Assembly (NCBI RefSeq): GCF_045635475.1
Contig: NZ_JBJGXI010000005.1
Coordinates: forward strand, 85,437 to 149,436
Source: JBJGXI01 sp045635475
GTDB taxonomy: Bacteria; Bacillota; Bacilli; Bacillales; Amphibacillaceae
Reading direction: 5' to 3'
Length of the DNA stretch: 64,000 nucleotides
Positions 26,150 through 34,514 of this stretch are shown one piece after another. Made by a program: the position numbers and the translations under genes. Each line of letters begins with the position of its first letter. Position 1 is the stretch's first letter. Under the pieces are notes generated by a model that saw only the letters and a list, made by a program, of their open reading frames with translations, had not been told where the DNA came from and searched no databases.

Positions 26150-26430
26150 TAATAGATTGTTGTTGCGTATACGAAATAAAATGCGTCGTAGTACTTAGGT
26201 GCTCACGATCTTTGGTGTGCACCGCTCCGTCCCTACACTTCATAAAAGGTGTAACAGTACCCTAAGCTGTGGAAAAATACGCCACTCCAGCGGGAAAGGA
26301 ACAGTCTGAAGACCCCGCAGTGAGCGCTCTTTGCGAGGGAGGAGGAGTAGAGCGTTCCCCGCGGAAAGGGCGTATTTTTCCACAGCGACGTTGTAGCACA
26401 TCACTAAGCACTACGTCGGAGATTAGCTAA
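26150..26430. repeat. GC-rich intergenic repeat with 18-bp perfect arms
   Basis: Between drm and pupG lies a palindromic element. Perfect 18-bp arms stand at 26266-26283 and 26369-26386 (GCTGTGGAAAAATACGCC and its complement). Outer imperfect arms are CGTCGTAGTACTTAGGTG and CACTAAGCACTACGTCG. The loop contains CTCCAGCGGGAAAGGAAC and CCCCGCGGAAAGG. It splits an operon that is usually tight, so it may affect expression of pupG-pdp. Confidence 0.75.
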
Positions 26431-26477
26431 ACTATGAATGCATAAAACCCATAAATCTTACGAAAAGTGACCTTTAT

Positions 26478-27653
26478 TTAAATATCTCCTAAAAAGCTTT
26501 TTCCGTATTCCGGTAATTTAACGGAGAAGTTGTCCGCTACAGTTGCACCAACATCAGCAAACGTTTTTCTAATCGGCAGTTCTTTTGCTTGCTGTAGACC
26601 TTTATAGTAAACGAGCAACGGTACATATTCTCTTGTGTGATCGGTACCGTGATGCGTCGGATCGTTACCATGATCAGCTGTAAGTATAAGTAAATCGTCT
26701 TCTTTTAATTTATCCAATACTTCTGGAAGTCTACGGTCGAAAGTTTCTAGTGCTTCTGCATAACCTTGTGGGTCGCGGCGATGTCCATATTTGGCATCGA
26801 AATCAACCAGGTTTAAGAAGCTTAGGCCATTAAAGTTCTGATCCATAGAAGCAACTAGCTTTGTCATGCCATCTTCATTATCACTCGTACGAACTGCTTC
26901 AGTTACACCTTCATTATCATAAATATCAGATATTTTCCCTAAGGCTATTACGTCAAAGTTTTCATCTTTAAGCTCATTCATGACGGTGCGACCAAATGGT
27001 TTAAGCGCATAATCATGACGGTTTGACGTGCGTTCAAACGCGCCAGGTTCACCGATAAATGGCCGAGCAATCACGCGTCCAATCATATATTCTTCCCTCA
27101 ATGTTAGCTCACGAGCAATTTCACAGATTTTATACTGTTCCTCAATCGGAACAATGCCTTCGTGCGCCGCTATTTGAAGCACAGAATCGGCAGAGGTATA
27201 GACGATAAGTGCACCTGATTTCATATGTTCTTCACCAAGCTCGTCCAAGATTTCTGTTCCAGAAGCTGGCTTATTTCCGATAATTTTTCTACCGGTACGC
27301 TGCTCTAGTTCCTGCACTAAATCATCAGGAAATCCATCCGGAAAGGTGCGGAAAGGTTGTTCAATATGTAAGCCCATCAATTCCCAGTGCCCTGTCATCG
27401 TATCTTTTCCGTTCGAAGCTTCTTCCATCTTCGTAAAGTGTGCCTGTGGATGATCTGCTTTTTCAATTCCTTTGATTTCTTTGATATTACTTAATCCTAA
27501 CTTTGCCGTATTTGGCATATGTAACCCATTTGTACGCTCCGCTATGTGCCCTAGCGTATCTGCACCCACATCATTAAACGCTGCTGCATCTGGAGCTTCG
27601 CCAATCCCGACGGAGTCTAATACAATTAAAAATATTCGTTGAAACTTAGGCAT
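26478..27653 (-). CDS. drm: Phosphopentomutase
   Basis: A 391-residue phosphopentomutase of the alkaline-phosphatase superfamily that converts (deoxy)ribose 1-phosphate to the 5-phosphate. Metal-binding segments are DSVGIGEAPDA near the start and TADHGNDPTHHGTDHTRE near the C-terminus. The ATG at 27651-27653 (MPKFQRIFLIV) follows GGAGG at good distance; an upstream in-frame start 14 codons earlier is not needed. It is first in the nucleoside operon, and its product enters the pentose or deoxyribose-phosphate route. Confidence 0.94.
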   Translation of the reverse strand: MPKFQRIFLIVLDSVGIGEAPDAAAFNDVGADTLGHIAERTNGLHMPNTAKLGLSNIKEIKGIEKADHPQAHFTKMEEASNGKDTMTGHWELMGLHIEQPFRTFPDGFPDDLVQELEQRTGRKIIGNKPASGTEILDELGEEHMKSGALIVYTSADSVLQIAAHEGIVPIEEQYKICEIARELTLREEYMIGRVIARPFIGEPGAFERTSNRHDYALKPFGRTVMNELKDENFDVIALGKISDIYDNEGVTEAVRTSDNEDGMTKLVASMDQNFNGLSFLNLVDFDAKYGHRRDPQGYAEALETFDRRLPEVLDKLKEDDLLILTADHGNDPTHHGTDHTREYVPLLVYYKGLQQAKELPIRKTFADVGATVADNFSVKLPEYGKSFLGDI

Positions 27654-27764
27654 GATTATTCCTCCATTACGTTCTTCTAGTAGTTCTATTTCCACGAAAT
27701 AGTGTTCATTAATCTGATAAACATGCTTACTTTCCCATGATTTTGCAGAATTATGCTAAAAACA

Positions 27765-27925
27765 AAAGTGCAGAGTGCTGGTTTATGACTTACGGAACAA
27801 GACCGGAATCAAGAAAGACCCTTGTTTCTGCTGTGCAAATTCAATAAAGCTTTCCTTCGATTAGTTAATTGTCCCACCGAAACCTTTTGCACGCTCTCCC
27901 CTCACCCTCGTATGAAGATAATGGA
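27765..27925. repeat. Degenerate GTGCAGAGTGC-family repeat
   Basis: The 326-base gap between xerD and drm starts with AAAAGTGCAGAGTGCTGG, the same opening as the element at 20494, and ends near a TTTTGCACGCTCTCCCC segment that is roughly its inverse. The interior no longer aligns clearly. No gene seen. Confidence 0.45.
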
Positions 27926-27979
27926 AGTCACGCTAGTCACTTACACTAAACTTTGTTCAGGTATTTAATATAGAATTTA

Positions 27980-28867
27980 TTAAGCACGAGGATGATATGA
28001 TTTATAAATATCTTTTAATCTAGCTTTCGAGACATGCGTATAAATTTGCGTTGTCGAAATATCAGCATGTCCTAGCATCTCCTGAACGGAACGAAGATCT
28101 GCCCCATTTTCTAATAAATGCGTGGCAAAGGAATGTCGTAACGTGTGCGGTGTGATCTCTTTATTAATCCCCAACTGTTTGGATATCCCTTTAAGAATCT
28201 TCCAAAACCCTTGCCTTGATAACGGTCTTCCGTGATGATTCACAAACAAGGCATCGGTGCTTTTTTTTCGCACTAATGTGTCTCTACTTTGAGCTAAATA
28301 CGCTTCTACAGCTTCTTTCGCTAAATCACCTAGTGGGATAATTCTTTCTTTCGAGCCTTTACCAAAGCAACGAACAAAGCCCATCGTTAAGTGTAGATCC
28401 GTTACTTTTAAGGATGTTAGTTCTGAAACTCGTAATCCCGTAGCGTATAGTACCTCTAGCATCGCTCGATTGCGGATCGATAGTGGGTCCGATCCATTAA
28501 TCGATAGCAGTGTATCTACCTCTTGAGATGATAAAACCTTCGGGAGCTTCCTCTCTTTCTTTGGTGTTTCAATGTGCAAGCTGGCATCCTTTTTCACACC
28601 GTATTCCCGAACAATAAATTGATGAAAGGCGCGAATTGAAGACAAGCTTCTTGCTATTGTAGCGGCTGATTTTTTTTGGTCATTTAAATGATACAAGTAT
28701 TGTAAGACATGTGTTCTTTCCACATTTGCCCACTGATTCACTTGTAATTGGCTTGAAAGATATGTACTGTAGCCTTTCAGATCTCTACGGTACGATTGTA
28801 ACGTGTTATCTGAAAGGCCTCTTTCAACAAGTAAATAATGATAATAATCATTGAGTTCATCTTGCAT
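27980..28867 (-). CDS. xerD: Site-specific tyrosine recombinase XerD
   Basis: A 295-residue tyrosine recombinase, the usual XerD length. The catalytic residues appear as Arg in TGLRVSELTSL, His and Arg in HTLRHSFATHL, the later His in MLGHADISTTQ, and Tyr in IYTHVS. With XerC/CodV it resolves chromosome dimers at dif. The position upstream of drm and downstream of yqzK-fur matches B. subtilis ripX, so this is the housekeeping recombinase, not an integrase of a mobile element. Confidence 0.94.
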   Translation of the reverse strand: MQDELNDYYHYLLVERGLSDNTLQSYRRDLKGYSTYLSSQLQVNQWANVERTHVLQYLYHLNDQKKSAATIARSLSSIRAFHQFIVREYGVKKDASLHIETPKKERKLPKVLSSQEVDTLLSINGSDPLSIRNRAMLEVLYATGLRVSELTSLKVTDLHLTMGFVRCFGKGSKERIIPLGDLAKEAVEAYLAQSRDTLVRKKSTDALFVNHHGRPLSRQGFWKILKGISKQLGINKEITPHTLRHSFATHLLENGADLRSVQEMLGHADISTTQIYTHVSKARLKDIYKSYHPRA

Positions 28868-28874
28868 GGCATCC

Positions 28875-29096
28875 TTACTCCCCTAAACGAAAAAAGATAG
28901 ACATCCGGTCGATTATATCCTGTCCTTCATTGTTGTTAAAAACTTTTATCGCTCTTCCTTCTGGTGGATCATAGCGATGGTAGTTTTCATACTCTGCATG
29001 CATCGCACGAAGACCGAAATAAAAAAGTAATGTACATGCGACAAAAATAACAAAAATCTTTAAGGTTTCTCTTATTAATGTAATTATCGACTTCAT
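28875..29096 (-). CDS. yqzK: YqzK-like small membrane protein (DUF4227)
   Basis: A 73-residue protein with one N-terminal membrane segment (TLKIFVIFVACTLLFYFGL) and a C-terminal cytoplasmic or external tail with RYDPPEGRAIKV, the DUF4227 pattern. Function is unknown. The ATG at 29094-29096 is preferred because AAGGAG lies eight bases upstream. It sits between fur and xerD, as in B. subtilis. Confidence 0.85.
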   Translation of the reverse strand: MKSIITLIRETLKIFVIFVACTLLFYFGLRAMHAEYENYHRYDPPEGRAIKVFNNNEGQDIIDRMSIFFRLGE

Positions 29097-29304
29097 GATC
29101 ATATCTCCTTATACATAGACAAGTTTTCTATTACAAAGATATGCCAAAAAGCCCTTCAAATATACGTATAATATGAGAAATGCAAAGGCGTATTCCAAAA
29201 AACACCCTTATATTTGTGATTACTAAACCTTATTACAAATTTGCTTTTTAAATTTAATTACTTTAATCATACCACAATTGCAGACCAGAAAATCGTAACA
29301 ACGA

Positions 29305-29334
29305 CAAAAAGCCTTTTAACGAAAAAGGCTTTAT
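29305..29334 (-). terminator. Terminator after fur
   Basis: A nine-base stem (AAGCCTTTT/AAAAGGCTT) followed by a T-run on the minus strand, ten bases after the fur stop. Confidence 0.8.
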
Positions 29335-29343
29335 TAGACAAGA

Positions 29344-29802
29344 TTATAAGTTAGATTGGTTTGTGTCACCTTGACACTTTCTACAAATCCCATGAAATGT
29401 TAGACGGTGATCTTTCACTTTGAAGCCCCAATCCTTCTCTACTATTTTCTCAACATCTTCTAGTAAGTCATCAACAATTTCTTCAACAGATCCACATTCC
29501 ATACAAACTAAGTGATGGTGAAAATGTGTGGCACCTTCTTTTCTTAAGTCATAACGAGAAACGCCGTCACCAAAATTAATTTTATCTACTATTTTAAGTT
29601 CGGTTAATAATTCTAGTGTTCGATAAACTGTTGCTAGCCCTATTTCAGGTGCTTTATCTTTTACAAGGAGGTAAACATCCTCTGCACTCAAATGATCTTC
29701 TTCGCGTTCTAACAACACCCGTACCGTCGCTTCACGTTGCGGTGTTAATTTATAGCTTTGTGCATGCAGTAGTTTCTTTATCCGTTCAATTCGATGCTCC
29801 AT
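29344..29802 (-). CDS. fur: Ferric uptake regulator Fur
   Basis: A 152-residue Fur-family repressor: an N-terminal winged helix (LTPQREATVRVLLEREEDHLSAEDVY) and a C-terminal dimerisation domain with metal sites. The structural zinc cysteines are CMECG and CRKC, and the FHHHLVC histidines are part of the regulatory site. With iron it represses siderophore and iron-uptake genes. Its place between spoIIM and yqzK-xerD identifies it as the Fur orthologue, not PerR or Zur. A strong promoter and a Fur/PerR-like box lie upstream. Confidence 0.93.
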   Translation of the reverse strand: MEHRIERIKKLLHAQSYKLTPQREATVRVLLEREEDHLSAEDVYLLVKDKAPEIGLATVYRTLELLTELKIVDKINFGDGVSRYDLRKEGATHFHHHLVCMECGSVEEIVDDLLEDVEKIVEKDWGFKVKDHRLTFHGICRKCQGDTNQSNL

Positions 29803-29833
29803 GTATGAAACCCCCCCTTACAAGTCCATTTTC

Positions 29834-29862
29834 ATTATAAGCAGAGGGGAAATGTGTGTCAA
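29834..29862 (-). promoter_or_regulatory. Sigma-A promoter of fur
   Basis: On the minus strand a consensus TTGACA (29857-29862) and TATAAT (29834-29839) are separated by exactly 17 bases, about 32 bases upstream of the fur ATG. Both hexamers are perfect. Confidence 0.85.
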
Positions 29863-29877
29863 TTAAAATAATTATCA
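29863..29877 (-). promoter_or_regulatory. Fur/PerR-like box upstream of fur
   Basis: The minus-strand 15-mer TGATAATTATTTTAA directly abuts the -35 element. It matches 12 of 14 defined positions of the PerR box TTATAATnATTATAA and equally 12 of 14 of the Fur box TGATAATnATTATCA. Autoregulation or PerR control of fur, as in B. subtilis, is plausible. A wider AT palindrome (AAATAATTAT...ATAATTATTT) spans 29866-29897 over the spoIIM stop. Confidence 0.55.
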
Positions 29878-29891
29878 TTTATAAATAATAA

Positions 29892-30554
29892 TTATTTCTT
29901 ACTTAATAATAATTCTTGATTGTACATCCATTCGACCACCATTTGCATCGCATTATTGGATACAAATGCTTCGATAAACGAGGCTGCTGCCAATACAATC
30001 ATTAAGCATAAAAACAACACACTATAGCGCATGAAAGGCGCCAATATTGGTTGTTGTAGTTTTCTAGAAAATAATTTTTGTAATAATGTCATCGAAAAAA
30101 TCATCGCAACACTAGCTGCAATCAAATAAACTGGAATAATTATAAAGTTCTGAGGAGCAATCGATGCTGCTGCGAACAAAAAACCTTGCCATCCTAGTTG
30201 ATTAACGAAAAAGCCGACTGTGAATCCAACAACAAGACCTTTAACAAACAACAAAATCCATATAATTGGTAAGCCAATAATCGATAGTCCCAATATAAAT
30301 AATAATAACATGAATTGTAGGTGATATAAGAAACTTTCCTTAAACATTTCTTGCGTATTTATAAACGGCTCCTCAGTAATGTGCACAAAAAATCGATCTA
30401 AATAAAAGAACAAATCGTTCGTCTGGATAAAGTTCATGCTATTTACAATAACTGCCCCGAACACGATTCCTATTAAAAATAACACGAGCATAAAAAAATA
30501 AATGACAGCATAATTTTGCATATGTTCTTCTGCCACATTTGATTTCTTTAACAT
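29892..30554 (-). CDS. spoIIM: Stage II sporulation protein M
   Basis: A 220-residue membrane protein with about five hydrophobic segments, matching SpoIIM, a component of the SpoIIDMP machine that degrades septal peptidoglycan and drives forespore engulfment. The FGAVIVNSMNF and FLDRFF-like segments are typical. The ATG at 30552-30554 (MLKKSNVAEEHM) follows GGAGG; a longer upstream frame adds 23 residues that have no counterpart in the family. It lies upstream of fur as in B. subtilis. Confidence 0.92.
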   Translation of the reverse strand: MLKKSNVAEEHMQNYAVIYFFMLVLFLIGIVFGAVIVNSMNFIQTNDLFFYLDRFFVHITEEPFINTQEMFKESFLYHLQFMLLLFILGLSIIGLPIIWILLFVKGLVVGFTVGFFVNQLGWQGFLFAAASIAPQNFIIIPVYLIAASVAMIFSMTLLQKLFSRKLQQPILAPFMRYSVLFLCLMIVLAAASFIEAFVSNNAMQMVVEWMYNQELLLSKK

Positions 30555-30636
30555 CAGTATCCTCCATTCGTCTACTAACTCTTGTAGTACAAATCTATGA
30601 GGAAAACTGAAAGAATAGACCAAAAAATATAATCGA

Positions 30637-31824
30637 TTATTTTGGTTCTACGTTAATAGAATACTGTATTTTACCATATTTACCGCCGCCACCTGCATCT
30701 ATATCGAAATTACCTTCTCGCATGCTACAAATCGCTTCCGCAATTTTGTTTGAGACCACTTTTTTTAACTCAGCTGGTGTAGCTTTATGCAGGACATACA
30801 TTTCTGTCCCTAGAGCAGCTAGTAAGTTGTTAAGTGTTTTCGGACCTAACGTCGGTATATATTCTAATGGTACTTGATACATGTACGGCGGTCTTGCTGA
30901 AGAAGGTTGATTCGTATCTTTTAGCTCTTGGATGCGATCGGAAACACCTTTAACCGAGCTCACAGACCCACAATTCTGACAAGCTTGATTTTCACCTACT
31001 GCAGACAGACACGAGCTACAAACTGTACTATAATACTTTCCTAACAACGGATGCAGTCCATAATTCGCATCGATGCAGCGCCCATCCACATTATGAATGG
31101 CATATTCAAATTCCGTAAATGAGGGATGCTCCATCGTTATTGCCTGATACTCTCTCGCGATCTTTGCTAATGAATGTGCGTCAGAATTAGTTAAAAACGT
31201 ATAGTTATGTAGCTCGCTTATTTGGTCTGCCATTGGTGTATCAGAGCTTAATCCTAATTCGATAGCATCGACCAGATCAGCATCAAGCACTTCCGCTAAC
31301 GACTGCTCCACCCCTTTGCCATACAAGCTTTTAAAAGGCGTAAAGACGTGTGCAGGGATAAACAGCCCACCTAACTCTTTTGTCTTATATTGCAGTTGTT
31401 TAGCTGTGCCATAATACCGCTGTGAACTGAGATTAATATTCGTCATTCGTTCCGAGAGCCAGCCAGTAAACTGTTTCATTTTAATTAACGTCGGCAAAAA
31501 GCAGAGCACATGAATTGGCCCTCTACAATTTTCATCATAGATTTCAATTTCAGAACCTAGTAATAAGGTAACATCTTTAAACCGGATACCACCGCCTTCC
31601 AATTCATAGGCACTTCCTTCTCCGATTAATTGCTCAATTTCTTGTTGTACGGCCGGAGCATGACAGTCAATCACTCCGACTAGATCAATCCCTTTTCTAT
31701 GATTTGCTTCTTGCAATATATTCGTTAGCGTTAATGTTTTCGATCCGGTTATTTTGACTGGATTACCGTGATGATCTCTTCCGATATGAATATGTAAATC
31801 AGCATAATAAGTAGATAAAGACAC
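30637..31824 (-). CDS. Endonuclease Q-like PHP-domain protein (YqxK/TIGR00375)
   Basis: A 395-residue protein whose N-terminal 220 residues form a PHP metal-dependent domain: DLHIHIGR, DCHAP, a GSEIEIYD metal-site segment and NSDAHS. A zinc finger follows (CSSC...CQNC, about residues 266-285), then a C-terminal helix-hairpin-helix-like region (PTLGPKTLNNLL). This is the architecture of the YqxK/EndoQ group, in which archaeal and Bacillus members nick DNA beside deaminated bases. Endonuclease activity is inferred from family. It abuts nudF, a nucleotide-pool enzyme, as in B. subtilis. Confidence 0.85.
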   Translation of the reverse strand: MSLSTYYADLHIHIGRDHHGNPVKITGSKTLTLTNILQEANHRKGIDLVGVIDCHAPAVQQEIEQLIGEGSAYELEGGGIRFKDVTLLLGSEIEIYDENCRGPIHVLCFLPTLIKMKQFTGWLSERMTNINLSSQRYYGTAKQLQYKTKELGGLFIPAHVFTPFKSLYGKGVEQSLAEVLDADLVDAIELGLSSDTPMADQISELHNYTFLTNSDAHSLAKIAREYQAITMEHPSFTEFEYAIHNVDGRCIDANYGLHPLLGKYYSTVCSSCLSAVGENQACQNCGSVSSVKGVSDRIQELKDTNQPSSARPPYMYQVPLEYIPTLGPKTLNNLLAALGTEMYVLHKATPAELKKVVSNKIAEAICSMREGNFDIDAGGGGKYGKIQYSINVEPK

Positions 31825-32370
31825 CTATTTCATTCCTTTTAATTGTAAGTATTGGATAGCATAAACGGTTTTAACATCATGGATCCGTTGTTCATTTACC
31901 ATTTGGATTGCTTCATCTAAACTTAATTCCATTAGTTCAACAAATTCATCTTCATCTAAAGCTTTTGATATATGTAGTTGTTTTAAATTTTCTGCTTCAT
32001 AAATATAAATAATTTCGTCTGCAAATCCTGGTGACGTATAAAACGATGTTACATAAGTAAGCTGCTCTGTTGTGTACCCAGTCTCCTCTTCCAATTCTCT
32101 TAAAGCTGTAACATCCGGTTTCTCGCCTGTTTCCATTTTTCCAGCGGGTATTTCGATAATACTTTTCTCAAGTGCTTTACGATATTGTTCTACAAAAACT
32201 ATTTTTTCGTCAGGAGTGATTGCGATCACCGCTACTGCACCGGGATGCTTTATTATTTCACGCTTAGATGTTTTGCCATTTGGTAATAACACATCATCTA
32301 CTCGTAGGTTTATCACTTTACCTGTAAAGATTTCTTCTGTTTGCGTTGTTTTCTCTTCAAATTTTATCAT
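31825..32370 (-). CDS. nudF: ADP-ribose pyrophosphatase NudF
   Basis: A 181-residue Nudix hydrolase that splits ADP-ribose to AMP and ribose 5-phosphate. The Nudix box is visible in GKMETGEKPDVTALRELEEE, followed by TGY. The conserved proline-containing region AFYTSPGFADE-type is present as SFYTSPGFADEII. I use the ATG at 32368-32370, preceded by AGAGGGG; the longer upstream frame is not supported by family length (B. subtilis about 185). It directly precedes the EndoQ-like gene with no gap and is divergent from yqkF. Confidence 0.92.
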   Translation of the reverse strand: MIKFEEKTTQTEEIFTGKVINLRVDDVLLPNGKTSKREIIKHPGAVAVIAITPDEKIVFVEQYRKALEKSIIEIPAGKMETGEKPDVTALRELEEETGYTTEQLTYVTSFYTSPGFADEIIYIYEAENLKQLHISKALDEDEFVELMELSLDEAIQMVNEQRIHDVKTVYAIQYLQLKGMK

Positions 32371-32491
32371 TGTACATTCCCCTCTCAGAAAGGCTATATT
32401 TTCTATTTTAGCATGATTAGCATTCACATTAGTTGAGTTTAGCATGTATTATTTCTACAATGAAAGTAACTAATCAAAAAGGATGAATCAT

Positions 32492-33394
32492 ATGAACAAA
32501 AACAGACTAGGTAAATCAGACTTATACGTGTCCGAGCTTTCGCTTGGGTGTATGTCACTAGGTACAGAACAAGCAAAGGCGCAAGATATTATTGACCACG
32601 CAATAAACGCAGGCATTAATTATTTGGATACTGCCGATTTATATGACAAAGGTAGAAATGAGGAAATCGTCGGCCAGGCGCTGAAAGGTAGACGTGATCA
32701 AGTCGTTCTCGCTACAAAAGTAGGCAATCATTTAAAAGAAAATGGCGAATGGTTTTGGGATCCGTCAAAGGCTTATATCGTCAACCAAGTAAAAGAAAGC
32801 TTGCGACGATTAAACACAGACTATATTGATTTATATCAACTACACGGTGGTACCATCGATGATCCCATTGATGAAACAATCGAAGCGTTTGAACAACTAC
32901 AGCAAGAAGGACTTATCCGTTATTATGGCATCTCTTCGATTAGACCAAATGTGATTCGGGAATATGTAAAAAAATCAAACATCGTGAGTGTTATGATGCA
33001 ATATAGCTTATTTGATCGCAGACCGGAAGAAACGGTTCTTGATATGCTTCATGAAAATGACATTAGCGTTGTTGCAAGAGGACCGATGGCCAAAGGAATG
33101 CTCAGTGACCAAGCAAGCACAAAAGTAGAAGAAAAAGGTAAAAATGGCTATCTGGATTACACTTACGAAGAACTAGTAGCCATGGTAGATAAGCTAGCGT
33201 CAAAAAATAATACGGTCCAATCGTTGCAATACGTACTCCAACACCCTGCTGTCGCAAGTGCTGTTTTTGGTGCGAGCACGGCCGAACAATTAGAAAACAA
33301 TTTGAGCTACCAGCACGCGGCCCCGTTAACTGAGCAACAATATAAATCCTTACAAACCATTTCAAAGCCACTTACGTATGATAAACACCGTTAA
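32492..33394 (+). CDS. yqkF: Aldo/keto reductase (YqkF-like)
   Basis: A 300-residue aldo/keto reductase with a TIM-barrel fold. Catalytic residues appear in order: Asp in YLDTADLYDKGRNE with the tyrosine, Lys in VVLATKVGN, and His in LYQLHGGT. NADPH-dependent reduction of an aldehyde is expected, with unknown substrate. The ATG at 32492 is preferred to one three codons upstream because AAAGGATG precedes it better. It is divergent from nudF, as in B. subtilis, and marks the left border of the accessory region. Confidence 0.9.
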   Translation: MNKNRLGKSDLYVSELSLGCMSLGTEQAKAQDIIDHAINAGINYLDTADLYDKGRNEEIVGQALKGRRDQVVLATKVGNHLKENGEWFWDPSKAYIVNQVKESLRRLNTDYIDLYQLHGGTIDDPIDETIEAFEQLQQEGLIRYYGISSIRPNVIREYVKKSNIVSVMMQYSLFDRRPEETVLDMLHENDISVVARGPMAKGMLSDQASTKVEEKGKNGYLDYTYEELVAMVDKLASKNNTVQSLQYVLQHPAVASAVFGASTAEQLENNLSYQHAAPLTEQQYKSLQTISKPLTYDKHR

Positions 33395-33397
33395 AAC

Positions 33398-33435
33398 ATA
33401 TGTGTCCCAACTGTGGGACACATATTTAGTTTGCT
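33398..33435 (+). terminator. Terminator after yqkF
   Basis: A perfect 13-base stem (ATATGTGTCCCAA / region TGGGACACATAT, with a short ACT loop) starts just after the stop codon and is followed by a T-rich stretch. Confidence 0.7.
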
Positions 33436-33571
33436 CACTTTTCTAAAGGGTATAGCATAGAATAATCGAATAAGGTAAAAATACGCCCATAGCAGGATGG
33501 TTATTCGTGCAAACGTGCACCTGTGACTACCCTTAACGAAAACTGATTGAACAAAGATGGAGTGTTGAAGT

Positions 33572-34393
33572 GTGAAGGAATGCGAAATTAAAAAGGAAAT
33601 CATCTCAATTGCAGGTATTAACATTTATTGTGAATATTTGTTAAATGGAAAGCCGCCAATCTTTCTCATCCATGGATTTGTTTCATCAACTTACACGTTC
33701 AACCAAATCATGCCACTTTTAGCTGAAAATTTTTCAGTAGTTGCCATTGATTTGCCTGGTTTTGGAAGAAGCGAAAAATCAGCAAAATTTATTTACTCTT
33801 TTTCCAACTATGCAGAAATAATTGAAGGTTGTATGAAACATTTCAGTCTAAAAAATGTTATCCTTGTTGGACATTCCATGGGTGGCCAAGTCGCCTTGTA
33901 CACAGCGAAAAAAATACCTCAGAAGGTAAAGAAGTTAATACTATTATGCAGCTCTGGCTATTTAAAACGCACACATAGAACGTTGGTTGCATGCTCTTAT
34001 TTACCCTTCTTCCGCTTTATGGTAGAACAATACATTCGCAATAAGAACATAAAACAAAACTTAGAAAATGTATTTTATAACCATGCTTTGATTACGGAAG
34101 ACCATATGCGCGAATTCGCAAGACCATTTAAAGATAAAAACTTTTACACATCATTGCTAAGGTTATTACGCTATCGTGAAGGTGATTTATCGAGTGAACA
34201 GCTACGCGGGATTGAAATTCCCACTTTACTGATTTGGGGAGAAGAAGATAAAGTCGTACCTGTACATGTCGGTGAAAGAATGGTCAAGGATCTCCCTAAT
34301 GCAGAGCTAATTACTTACGAAAAGACTGGTCATTTAGTATCTGAAGAACGACCGTTAGATTTATATCAACATATCCTGTCTTATTCGTCGTAA
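33572..34393 (+). CDS. Alpha/beta hydrolase
   Basis: A 273-residue alpha/beta hydrolase. The oxyanion-hole HGF motif (LIHGFVSSTYTFNQ), the nucleophile elbow GHSMGGQ, the acid in IWGEEDKVVP and the catalytic His in TGHLVSEE are all visible. The substrate is unknown; likely an ester, lactone or C-C bond cleaved in the cytoplasm. It starts with GTG at 33572 with GGAG upstream, and an in-frame stop lies just before. It is the first gene of the accessory region and has its own terminator. Confidence 0.88.
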   Translation: MKECEIKKEIISIAGINIYCEYLLNGKPPIFLIHGFVSSTYTFNQIMPLLAENFSVVAIDLPGFGRSEKSAKFIYSFSNYAEIIEGCMKHFSLKNVILVGHSMGGQVALYTAKKIPQKVKKLILLCSSGYLKRTHRTLVACSYLPFFRFMVEQYIRNKNIKQNLENVFYNHALITEDHMREFARPFKDKNFYTSLLRLLRYREGDLSSEQLRGIEIPTLLIWGEEDKVVPVHVGERMVKDLPNAELITYEKTGHLVSEERPLDLYQHILSYSS

Positions 34394-34400
34394 GGCATAG

Positions 34401-34432
34401 AATGCTTGGAATAGATTCCAGGCATTTTTTTA
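34401..34432 (+). terminator. Terminator after alpha/beta hydrolase
   Basis: AATGCTTGGAAT pairs with ATTCCAGGCATT around a three-base loop, followed by TTTTTTTA. Confidence 0.85.
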
Positions 34433-34514
34433 TATTAATACACCTTACATTCCTGTAATTTTTTTGGTAACACTAACATTATCCAAGCTTGATTGCGGAA
34501 ATAGGAGGAGCTCT

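Noticed and set aside
27980..28867. XerD as a possible phage or element integrase
   Set aside because: Gene order fur-yqzK-xerD-drm is the conserved chromosomal context of housekeeping XerD, and no att-like repeat or phage gene is near.
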